Source of the DNA: JAWLGZ01 sp041690635
GTDB lineage: Bacteria > Pseudomonadota > Gammaproteobacteria > Thiohalomonadales > Thiohalomonadaceae
Reading direction: 5' to 3'
Length of the DNA: 64,000 nucleotides
NCBI GenBank assembly: GCA_041690635.1
Contig: JAWLGZ010000002.1
Location: 682,001 to 746,000, forward strand
Both the position numbers and the translations under genes were made by a program. Under the pieces are notes generated by a model. The model saw only the letters and a program-made list of their open reading frames with translations. It ran no database searches and had not been told where the DNA came from. This document shows positions 39,812-46,677 of this stretch, in pieces (the first letter of the stretch is position 1; the number at the start of each line of letters is the position of its first letter).

Positions 39812-40914
39812 GGTTTCTCTCCCTCGCCCCGCCGCAGAATCAGCGCCGCACGCAGCCCCGACCGGCCGTAGCGGGCCATGCGTTCAAACTCGGCCTGAAG
39901 GATGGGCAGGCACATGCAGTCGGTGGGGCTCTTCCCTTTTTCGGTATCCACAAAAGGATCGTGGACATAGACAAACCGATCATCGAACCCGGTCACCACC
40001 ACCCAATGGGGGAACTTCTCGCCGTAAATACGATAGGAGCTGATCAGGACCACCGGAAGGCCGCCATCCTCGAACGCCTCCCGCATCTCGCCGATCCCGA
40101 GCCGGCGGAAATGGACCGGGACACCGGTATCCTCCAGTTCGGCGATGAAGTCCTCCTGCACCAGGCGGATCACCTCTTTTTTTTCGGCGCTGCGCACCGA
40201 GTCGACAAACATCTCGCTCTCCTCGGTCACGTAAACCTCCACCGCAAAGCCACGCCGGTGGGCGGAGAGGGCGAGGCCGTAGGGACCGCAGCCGCCGTGG
40301 CCGGAGGTCATGAAGACACTGGTCGACTCCCGCCACAGGCGCAACTCCAGACGCCGGTCCACCTCCAGCGCCGGCTTGAGACTCTTCATCGCCATCAACA
40401 GCGCCGCCGGTCCGCAGGTGAAGTCGAGCGTCTGGCGGTAATAGGGGACATTCACCCGGTCCGGGTTGAGGTGGGGCACCAGCGTCTTCTCGAAACGCAG
40501 CGCCTCCATGTGGTCCTCGTAGTAGTCCGCATAGGTGCCGAACTGGCGGTAGCCGAAGCGGCGAAACAGGGCGATTGAGGCGGCATTGTCGCGGCGGATC
40601 TCCAGCCGCATCGAGACGCAGCCCTCCTCCTTGGCTGCCCGTTCAGCGGCCTCGATCAGTGCCGGCCCGATTCCCCGCCTGCGCCACTCGGGGGCGACCG
40701 CAATCGAATAGAGGCGGGCCAGCGAGGTGCCGACGTGGAACAGCACCATCACGTAGCCGCGAATAGCCCCCGCCTCCTCCTCCAGGAGCGTCGCCGCGTG
40801 ACCACGGGTGAGGATGTGACGGAAGCTGCGGCGTGAGAGCCGGTCGGTGGTGAAACAGCGGTTTTCGATGGCGACCAGGGCATCGACATCCCGCAGCTCG
40901 GCGGGGCGAATCAT
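39808..40914 (-). CDS. Fusion of GNAT acetyltransferase and C39-like cysteine peptidase
   Basis: 368 residues from the ATG at 40914 (MIRPAELRDVDALVAIENRC). The N-terminal GNAT domain has the acetyl-CoA loop VAPEWRRRGIGPALIEAAER and FRRFGYRQFGTYADYY, similar to RimI. From about residue 160 a papain-like C39 domain follows: YYRQTLDFTCGPAALLMAM has the oxyanion Gln and catalytic Cys, HWVVVTGFDDRFVYVHDP the His and Asp. All three catalytic residues are present. There is no secretion signal. The pair with the downstream RimK-type ligase suggests a pathway that trims, acetylates and extends a peptide or protein end. Confidence 0.88.
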   Translation of the reverse strand: MIRPAELRDVDALVAIENRCFTTDRLSRRSFRHILTRGHAATLLEEEAGAIRGYVMVLFHVGTSLARLYSIAVAPEWRRRGIGPALIEAAERAAKEEGCVSMRLEIRRDNAASIALFRRFGYRQFGTYADYYEDHMEALRFEKTLVPHLNPDRVNVPYYRQTLDFTCGPAALLMAMKSLKPALEVDRRLELRLWRESTSVFMTSGHGGCGPYGLALSAHRRGFAVEVYVTEESEMFVDSVRSAEKKEVIRLVQEDFIAELEDTGVPVHFRRLGIGEMREAFEDGGLPVVLISSYRIYGEKFPHWVVVTGFDDRFVYVHDPFVDTEKGKSPTDCMCLPILQAEFERMARYGRSGLRAALILRRGEGEKP

Positions 40915-40973
40915 GGCGGCGTACCTGTGACGAATGCCAGGCGATTCCGGGCGAGGCAATCTAGCATATTCCG

Positions 40974-41071
40974 GGTCGGTGGTCGGTGGTCGGTGGTCGG
41001 TGGTCGGTGGTTGCTGGTTGCTGGTTGCTGGTTGCTGGTTGCTGGTTGCTGGTTGCTAGTTGCTGGTTGCT
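40974..41071. repeat. Tandem heptamers: five GGTCGGT units then nine GGTTGCT units in one register
   Basis: From 40974 there are five exact copies of GGTCGGT. At 41009 the unit changes to GGTTGCT, which continues without phase shift for nine units (one has A for G at 41058). The change of unit in register suggests one array has mutated and re-expanded. It lies in the 320-nt gap between two divergently oriented genes. Confidence 0.9.
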
Positions 41072-41091
41072 GGTCAGCAGCATTGTCTGAA

Positions 41092-41214
41092 CCCCTAACC
41101 CCTAACCCCTAACCCCTAACCCCTAACCCCTAGCCCCTAGCCCCTAACCCCTAACCCCTAACCCCTAACCCCTAGCCCCTAGCCCCTAGCCCCTAGCCCC
41201 TAGCCCCTAGCCCC
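41092..41214. repeat. Tandem heptamers CCCCTAA/CCCCTAG, about 17 units
   Basis: About 17 to 18 head-to-tail copies of CCCCTAA or CCCCTAG fill the sequence up to 20 nt before argE. Only one base varies (A or G) and the two variants are clustered, as expected for slippage-driven expansion. Its superficial likeness to telomere repeats is coincidental: it is internal and bacterial. Confidence 0.9.
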
Positions 41215-41235
41215 ACCCTGATCCACAATCACGCC

Positions 41236-42393
41236 ATGCACACGCCTTCGCTCATGGAAATGCTTGAACAGCTCATCGCCACCCCGTCGATGAGCAGTGT
41301 AAGCCCGGCATTCGATGTCGGAAACCGCCCGGTCATTGACCTGCTGGCAGGCTGGCTTGAGCGGGCCGGCTTTGCCGTCGAGGTGCTGCTACTGCCAGGC
41401 CGGCCGGACAAGGCCAACCTGATCGCCACCCTCGGCAGCGGTCCGGGGGGCCTGGTGCTGGCCGGCCACACCGATACCGTGCCGTACGACGAGGGGCGCT
41501 GGAATCACGACCCCTTTTCGCTCATCGAGGCGGATGGGCGTCTCTACGGGTTGGGCACCTGTGACATGAAAGGGTTCTTCCCCATCGCCATTGAGGCGGC
41601 GCGTAGCTATCGGGCTGCGGACCTGAAGGCGCCCCTGATCATCCTTGCGACCGCCGATGAGGAGAGCAGCATGGACGGGGCGCGGGCGCTGGTGGAGATG
41701 GGTCGCCCCAAGGCCCGTCACGCGGTCATCGGTGAACCGACCGGCCTGCGCCCGGTGAATGCCCACAAGGGGATCATGATGGAGGCGATCCGCCTGGTCG
41801 GCCGCGCCGGCCACTCCAGCGACCCCGCTCTCGGCAACAGTGCCCTGGAGGGGATGCACAAGGTGCTGGGGGCGCTGCTCGACTGGCGGGGCGAGTTGCA
41901 GAAGGCGCACAGGGACGAGCGCTTCAGTGTGCCGGTACCGACCCTCAATCTGGGCCACATCCACGGCGGCGACAACCCGAACCGCATTTGCGGCGAGTGC
42001 GAACTGCACATCGACCTGCGCCCGCTGCCCGGCATGTCCCTGCCCGAGCTGCGCGAGCGGATCGCCGAGCGGGCCGGCAATGCGGTGGCCGGCAGCGGCC
42101 TCACCCTGGAGACCCGTGCCCTGTTCCCCGGCATCGACGCGGTGGAGACCCTGGCCAGTGCAGCCATCGTCCGAGCCGCCGAAGCCCTGACCGGCCACAC
42201 CGCCGAGGCGGTCGCCTTCGGCACCGAGGCGCCGTTCCTCAACGCCCTCGGGATGGAGACCATCATCCTCGGCCCCGGTGACATCGCCCAGGCCCATCAG
42301 CCGGACGAGTTTCTCGCCCTCGACCAAGTGCGACCGACGGTCGAACTGTTGCGCGGGCTCATTGAGCGGTTCTGCGTCAAGGGCGAGACGTGA
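41236..42393 (+). CDS. argE: Acetylornithine deacetylase
   Basis: The 385-residue M20 metallohydrolase has the metal motifs VLAGHTDTVPYDEG (His, Asp), GTCDMKGFFP (Asp), ATADEESSMDGA (Glu-Glu) and a distal His in GPGDIAQAHQPDEF. The dimerisation lid (VNAHKGIMMEAIRLVGRAGH, then NSALEGM) is typical. It releases ornithine from N-acetylornithine in the linear arginine pathway. It is followed by argA, the first enzyme, 124 nt downstream. The ATG is taken from the family N-terminus (MHTPSLMEMLEQLIATPSMS). Confidence 0.94.
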   Translation: MHTPSLMEMLEQLIATPSMSSVSPAFDVGNRPVIDLLAGWLERAGFAVEVLLLPGRPDKANLIATLGSGPGGLVLAGHTDTVPYDEGRWNHDPFSLIEADGRLYGLGTCDMKGFFPIAIEAARSYRAADLKAPLIILATADEESSMDGARALVEMGRPKARHAVIGEPTGLRPVNAHKGIMMEAIRLVGRAGHSSDPALGNSALEGMHKVLGALLDWRGELQKAHRDERFSVPVPTLNLGHIHGGDNPNRICGECELHIDLRPLPGMSLPELRERIAERAGNAVAGSGLTLETRALFPGIDAVETLASAAIVRAAEALTGHTAEAVAFGTEAPFLNALGMETIILGPGDIAQAHQPDEFLALDQVRPTVELLRGLIERFCVKGET

Positions 42394-42458
42394 AACGTTG
42401 AAGGGTGCCGCTTCATGCATCACCCATCACGCTTGACGTTTCACGCTTCACGCCTCAC
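42388..42458. repeat. Heptamer inverted repeat (TTCACGC type) between argE and argA
   Basis: ACGTGAAACGTTGAAGGGT faces ACCCATCACGCTTGACGTTT then CACGCTTCACGC. The right arm repeats at a 7-nt period (CACGCTT, GACGTTT, CACGCTT). The left edge overlaps the argE stop region. Confidence 0.8.
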
Positions 42459-42517
42459 TTGCGCGGCGCGCCCCACCCCCCGACAATACCGTTTTTGCCG
42501 AAACTGGCTGTACCGCC

Positions 42518-43846
42518 TTGAATTCCGACACCCACATCGACCCCGCCACCTTCGTGCGCTGGTTCCGCAACTCCGGGCCGTATATCAACGCGTTCCGGGG
42601 GCGGACCTTCGTCATCGCCTTTGGCGGTGAACTGCTTGCCGAACAGCAGTTCGCCACCTTCGTGCACGATCTGGCGCTGCTCAACAGCCTCGGCGTCCGT
42701 CTGGTGCTGGTGCATGGGGCACGCCCGCAGATCGAGGATCGGCTGCGCGCCCGTGGTGCGGAGATCCGGTACGTGAACGGGCTGCGGGTCACCGATGACG
42801 ATGCCCTCGCCTGCGTGAAAGAGGCGGCCGGCACGGTTCGGGTGGAGGTGGAGGCGCTACTCTCCATGGGGCTCGCCAACACACCGATGTCGGGGGCTGA
42901 CATCCAGGTGGTCTCCGGCAACTTCGTCACCGCACACCCGCTCGGTATCCGAGACGGGGTGGATTATCTGCACACCGGAGAGGTGCGGCGTATCGATGCC
43001 GAGGCGGTGCGCAGCCACTTGGCGAACGGCACCATCGTGCTGCTGTCGCCGCTCGGCTATTCCCCGACGGGTGAGGTGTTCAACCTCAGCGCGGAGGATG
43101 TGGCCACCGCCGCGGCGATCGCCCTCGGCGCCGACAAGCTGGTTTACCTGATCGACGGCGCAGGTGTGGTGAACACGGGTGGTGAGCTGGTACGCGAACT
43201 GACCCTCGCCGAAGCAGACCGGGTGATCGGCGATCGGGATGGTCTGCCGGAGGAGATCGCCAAGGCGCTGTTCAGCGCCGTCTATGCCTGCCGCAGCGGG
43301 GTGCATCGGGCCCATCTGGTGGATCGCCGGGTGGACGGGGCAATCCTGCAGGAGCTGTTCACGCGGGACGGTATCGGGACACTGATCAGCGGCGACGTCT
43401 TCGAAGGGATGCGTCAGGCGACCATCGAGGATGTGGGTGGGATACTGGAGCTGATCGCCCCGCTGGAGGCGGAAGGCATCCTGGTGCGCCGCTCCCGCGA
43501 ACGGCTGGAGATGGAGATCGGCCACTTTACCGTGGTGGAACGGGACGGGATGGTGATCGCCTGCACCGCGCTCTACCCCTTCTCGGAACACAGCATCGGC
43601 GAACTGGCCTGCCTGGCGGTTCACTCCGATTACCGTCGGCAGGGACGGGCCGACTCGCTACTCGGTTTCATCGAACGGCGGGCAAAACAGCTCGGTCTGA
43701 AGCGGCTGTTCGTGTTGACGACGCGCACCTCGCACTGGTTCCGCGAGCGCGGTTTTGCCGACGGTCAGATTAAGGCGCTCCCGGTGGAACGCCAGGCGCT
43801 GTACAACTATCAGCGCCGCTCCCGTGTCCTGCTCAAGGAGCTGTAG
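42518..43846 (+). CDS. argA: N-acetylglutamate synthase, AAK-GNAT type
   Basis: The 442-residue protein starts at a TTG (MNSDTHIDPATFVRWFRNSG); no ATG is available before the conserved GPYINAFRGRTFVIAFGGEL. The N-terminal amino-acid-kinase-like domain (about 25-280) gives feedback sensitivity to arginine in this family. The C-terminal GNAT domain has LACLAVHSDYRRQGRADSLL and GLKRLFVLTTRTSHWFRERG. It makes N-acetylglutamate from glutamate and acetyl-CoA. It lies 4 nt before the dam gene. Confidence 0.93.
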   Translation: MNSDTHIDPATFVRWFRNSGPYINAFRGRTFVIAFGGELLAEQQFATFVHDLALLNSLGVRLVLVHGARPQIEDRLRARGAEIRYVNGLRVTDDDALACVKEAAGTVRVEVEALLSMGLANTPMSGADIQVVSGNFVTAHPLGIRDGVDYLHTGEVRRIDAEAVRSHLANGTIVLLSPLGYSPTGEVFNLSAEDVATAAAIALGADKLVYLIDGAGVVNTGGELVRELTLAEADRVIGDRDGLPEEIAKALFSAVYACRSGVHRAHLVDRRVDGAILQELFTRDGIGTLISGDVFEGMRQATIEDVGGILELIAPLEAEGILVRRSRERLEMEIGHFTVVERDGMVIACTALYPFSEHSIGELACLAVHSDYRRQGRADSLLGFIERRAKQLGLKRLFVLTTRTSHWFRERGFADGQIKALPVERQALYNYQRRSRVLLKEL

Positions 43847-43850
43847 GCGA

Positions 43851-44663
43851 ATGCAGCGACCAATCCGCCCGTTTCTCAAATGGGCCGGCGGCAAGCTGCG
43901 TATCACGGGCACCATCCGGGAGAGGCTGCCGGAGGGGAGCCGGCTGGTGGAACCGTTTGTCGGCTCCGGGGCGGTGTTTCTCAACACCGACTACCGGCGC
44001 TACCTGCTGACCGACACCAATGCGGACCTCATCAATCTCTACCGTGCGGTGAAGCGGGATTGCGAGACACTCATTGCCCGCTGCCGCGTGCTGTTCACCG
44101 AGAAAAACAACACACCCGAGCGCTACTACACCCTGCGTGACCGGTTCAACGGCACCGATGATGTGGAGGAGCGGTCGGCCCTGTTCATCTATCTGAACCG
44201 GCACGGCTACAACGGCCTCTGCCGCTATAACGCATCCGGCGGCTTCAACGTGCCGTTCGGGCGCTATCGGCGCCCCTACTTCCCCGAAAACGAGATGCGG
44301 CTCTTCGCCGTCAAGGCGAAGCGGGCCACCTTCCGTACCGAGGGCTTCGAACGGACCATGCGGGTGCTGAAACGGGGAGATGTGGTCTACGCGGATCCCC
44401 CCTACGTCCCCCTCTCCAGCTCAGCCAACTTCACCGCCTACAGCGCTGGCGGCTTCGGCATGGAGGAGCAGGGCCTGCTGGCGAAACTGGCCCAGGCTGC
44501 CGCCGATACCGGCATTCCGGTGCTCATCTCCAATCACGACACCCCCTTCACCCGGGCGGCCTATGCGAAAGCGGCGCTGTCGGAGCTTGCGGTGCGGCGC
44601 AACATCAGCTGCAACGTGCTTGGCCGCGGCAAGGCACAGGAACTGCTCGCACTGTTCACCTGA
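43851..44663 (+). CDS. dam: Dam-type DNA adenine-N6 methyltransferase (orphan)
   Basis: The 270-residue protein has motif X FLKWAGGK (residues 7-14), motif I VEPFVGSGAVF, the catalytic DPPYVPLSSSANFTAY (from residue 182) and the Dam-typical FNGLCRYNASGGFNVPFGRY-like stretch (here YNGLCRYNASGGFNVPFGRY). Dam methylates adenine in GATC and supports mismatch repair and replication control. No restriction gene is adjacent. It starts 4 nt after argA, so the two are probably co-transcribed. Confidence 0.92.
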   Translation: MQRPIRPFLKWAGGKLRITGTIRERLPEGSRLVEPFVGSGAVFLNTDYRRYLLTDTNADLINLYRAVKRDCETLIARCRVLFTEKNNTPERYYTLRDRFNGTDDVEERSALFIYLNRHGYNGLCRYNASGGFNVPFGRYRRPYFPENEMRLFAVKAKRATFRTEGFERTMRVLKRGDVVYADPPYVPLSSSANFTAYSAGGFGMEEQGLLAKLAQAAADTGIPVLISNHDTPFTRAAYAKAALSELAVRRNISCNVLGRGKAQELLALFT

Positions 44664-44964
44664 CGCGCTGCCAACTGCGGCATGCCCGCAACGGCGAACC
44701 GTCATAACTGTCAGATCTCTCCCCCCTACAGCAGCCGAGTTGTGCTACCCATCGGCCGGTTTAATCCCCTTGTAACAAGGCTTTGGGATAAAGGACCGGA
44801 CCTGAAGCCACCGCTGAACAAGCTGGCATCGGGTTTGCTTCAAGGTGTGCAGGGCACGGGCCGACACCCCCCGTCGGTTCGACCCTCCTCCTCATCTTAT
44901 CGTTGAACTTGACGTTAACGGAGCGGCAGGGACGCCGCGATTTTTTTTTGTTGCAGGAGACCGA
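44664..44964. other. Intergenic region before a mini-gene
   Basis: About 300 nt without a conserved gene. Near its end lies a small GCGGC-AGGGAC-GCCGC hairpin (44923-44938) followed, after GA, by nine T residues (44941-44949). This can serve as a terminator for dam, although it sits just before the AGGAG of the small reading frame. No other structure was recognised. Confidence 0.55.
44923..44949 (+). terminator. Weak intrinsic terminator
   Basis: A 5-bp GC stem with a 6-nt loop is followed by GA and nine T residues. The stem is short, so efficiency is uncertain; it could act as an attenuator of the mini-gene 16 nt downstream. Confidence 0.5.
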
Positions 44965-45057
44965 ATGGTGGTCATCGACACCTTGAGCATCGCCGGCATC
45001 TGCCTGGCACTGGTTCTGGCGATAGGCATTATCGCCCTGAATCGCCACTCCGCCTGA
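44965..45057 (+). CDS. Predicted 30-residue single-span membrane protein
   Basis: The reading frame MVVIDTLSIAGICLALVLAI continues GIIALNRHSA. It has a good ribosome site (GCAGGAGACCGAATG) and a hydrophobic segment of about 20 residues with a short basic C-terminus. Upstream codons in the same frame are open but poor in membrane character. Such small proteins are often regulators of membrane complexes. No family is recognised. Confidence 0.45.
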   Translation: MVVIDTLSIAGICLALVLAIGIIALNRHSA

Positions 45058-45152
45058 ATCCCCTCTGCCGCCCCAACCTTCGCATTCCCGGCCCATTCTG
45101 GTAAAAATGGGCGCTACGGCGCGCGCGCCTTAAAACAGCGAAGAAATAAGAC

Positions 45153-45572
45153 ATGGAAAGCAGCGCACCCATTCTGCTCGTCGAGGACGACGAAGTGGAC
45201 GTAATGATGGTGCAGCGGGCGTTCAAGAAGCATCTCATCGCCAATCCGCTGCATGTGGCCGAATCGGGCGACAGGGCCCTTGCCCTGCTGCGCGGCGAAG
45301 AGGGTCCCCCGCTGGTCCCGCGCCTTATCCTGTTCGACCTCAACATGCCGCGTATGGACGGCATCAGCTTCCTGCGCGAACTGCGTGCCGACCCGGCGCT
45401 GAAGTGGCTGCCGGCGGTCGCCCTCACCTCGTCCGATCAGCCGCGCGACCGTGCCACGGCCTTCGAATACAACGTGGCCGGGTTCTTCGTCAAACCGGTG
45501 GCCTACGAGGAGCTGGTGGAGCTGTTCGGCACCATCGGCCGCTACTGGCAACTGAGCAAGATGCCGGGATAG
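45153..45572 (+). CDS. Stand-alone CheY-like response regulator (Rcp1 type)
   Basis: The 139-residue single receiver domain has acidic residues EDDE at 11-14, phosphoacceptor Asp62 (LILFDLNMPRMDGISFLREL) and Lys in FFVKPVAYEELVELF. The longer loop before the phosphoacceptor strand and NMPRMDGISFLRELR pattern are typical of regulators that work with phytochrome-like or hybrid kinases. No cognate kinase is nearby. Confidence 0.88.
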   Translation: MESSAPILLVEDDEVDVMMVQRAFKKHLIANPLHVAESGDRALALLRGEEGPPLVPRLILFDLNMPRMDGISFLRELRADPALKWLPAVALTSSDQPRDRATAFEYNVAGFFVKPVAYEELVELFGTIGRYWQLSKMPG

Positions 45573-45602
45573 CCCGGCCGAAAGCGGCGGCTCTCCGCAG
45601 GT

Positions 45603-46628
45603 TCATGCGGGCTGCCGTACCCACCCTTCGGGACCGCGGCACATGCCGTAGCGAAATGGTACCCGCGGCCCGGAAGGCCCACCGGTGGTGAACCGCAGGT
45701 CGGTGAACCAGACGCAGGTGCCCGCCGCGCTCTCCTCGATGGCCGATACAACCGGGTAGCCGGCGAAACGCCGGAAGGGGGCAAACGCCTCCTGCGCCCA
45801 GGCCTCCCGCGCGAGAGATGCCTGCCGCTCATCACCAAATCGGGCAAACTGCTCCCAACCGGGGTCGGCGACCGGGCGGTAGACCGCATCGATAGCTGCG
45901 AGCATGCCCGCGTCCTCCCCCACCGGCGGCACCGCCTCCTCACGCAGCAGGTTGATGCTGGCCACGTGATAGCGATCCCGCTCCGCGACGATCAGCTTCC
46001 AGTTGAATGGTGAGAGCGGCTGCGGCAGGGCAGTGATCTCCGCCTCCGCGATCGCCACTTTGCGGGCGTAGCCGGCCGCCACCTCCAGTGCCTGGAGGCG
46101 CAGCACGCCCTGCATGCCGACATAACCGGTCAGCACCACCAGTGCCGCCACTGACGGCACGCGGGAGTGGCGCCACACCAGCGACGCGAGCAACCCCGCC
46201 ACAATGATGCCGGTGAACCACAGGTCGATGATGAAGGTGGTCGGGATTGCCGCCTTGTAATCGGAGACAGGGGCGAACACCTGGGTGCCGTAACTGGTGA
46301 TCACATCCCCGAGGATATGGATGCCGAGGCCCAGCGCCGCCACCCCCGCATAACTCCGCCAGTGACGCCGGTCGCGCCACAGCAGCGAAAAGAGGCCGCC
46401 CAGCAGGAGTGCCCAGAGGGGCAACAGGACCAGCGAGTGGGTAACGCCCCGGTGCAGATTGATGTAGGTGAGGGGATCGGTGAACAGGGCGATCGCCACG
46501 TCTGTGTCGGGGAAGGCGGCGGCAAGCAGGGCCACCACTACCCGGCGGCGCACCGGCAGCACCCCGGCGACCGGCGCCGATGCCCGGCCGAGAAGCGCCC
46601 CGCTGAGTGCGTGGGTCAGGGTGTCCAT
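45603..46628 (-). CDS. YdjM/DUF457-type inner-membrane metal-dependent hydrolase
   Basis: The 341-residue protein starts MDTLTHALSGALLGRA. Conserved acidic and His residues appear in AAAFPDTDVAIALF, NLHRGVTHSLVLLPLW and LGIHILGDVITSYGTQVFAP. There are about five membrane spans in the first 200 residues and a soluble C-terminal domain. Family members are induced in DNA-damage regulons in some bacteria (YdjM), but no LexA box was found here. Activity is unproven. Confidence 0.85.
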   Translation of the reverse strand: MDTLTHALSGALLGRASAPVAGVLPVRRRVVVALLAAAFPDTDVAIALFTDPLTYINLHRGVTHSLVLLPLWALLLGGLFSLLWRDRRHWRSYAGVAALGLGIHILGDVITSYGTQVFAPVSDYKAAIPTTFIIDLWFTGIIVAGLLASLVWRHSRVPSVAALVVLTGYVGMQGVLRLQALEVAAGYARKVAIAEAEITALPQPLSPFNWKLIVAERDRYHVASINLLREEAVPPVGEDAGMLAAIDAVYRPVADPGWEQFARFGDERQASLAREAWAQEAFAPFRRFAGYPVVSAIEESAAGTCVWFTDLRFTTGGPSGPRVPFRYGMCRGPEGWVRQPA

Positions 46629-46677
46629 TGGGACGGGGCTAACGGGTTTCCGTACGGATGAGAGTCACCTCTCTTCC

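Noticed and set aside
41092..41214. Telomere-like CCCCTAA array
   Set aside because: It is an internal bacterial heptamer array that shares its unit with two hairpin elements at 6153 and 15839. There is no sign of a linear chromosome end.
40974..41214. Possible CRISPR array
   Set aside because: The units are 7 nt with no spacers, and no cas gene is in the window.
44699..44714. Pho box-like CCGTCATAACTGTCAG downstream of dam
   Set aside because: The two TGTCA-like halves are only 9 nt apart instead of 11 and no phosphate gene follows.
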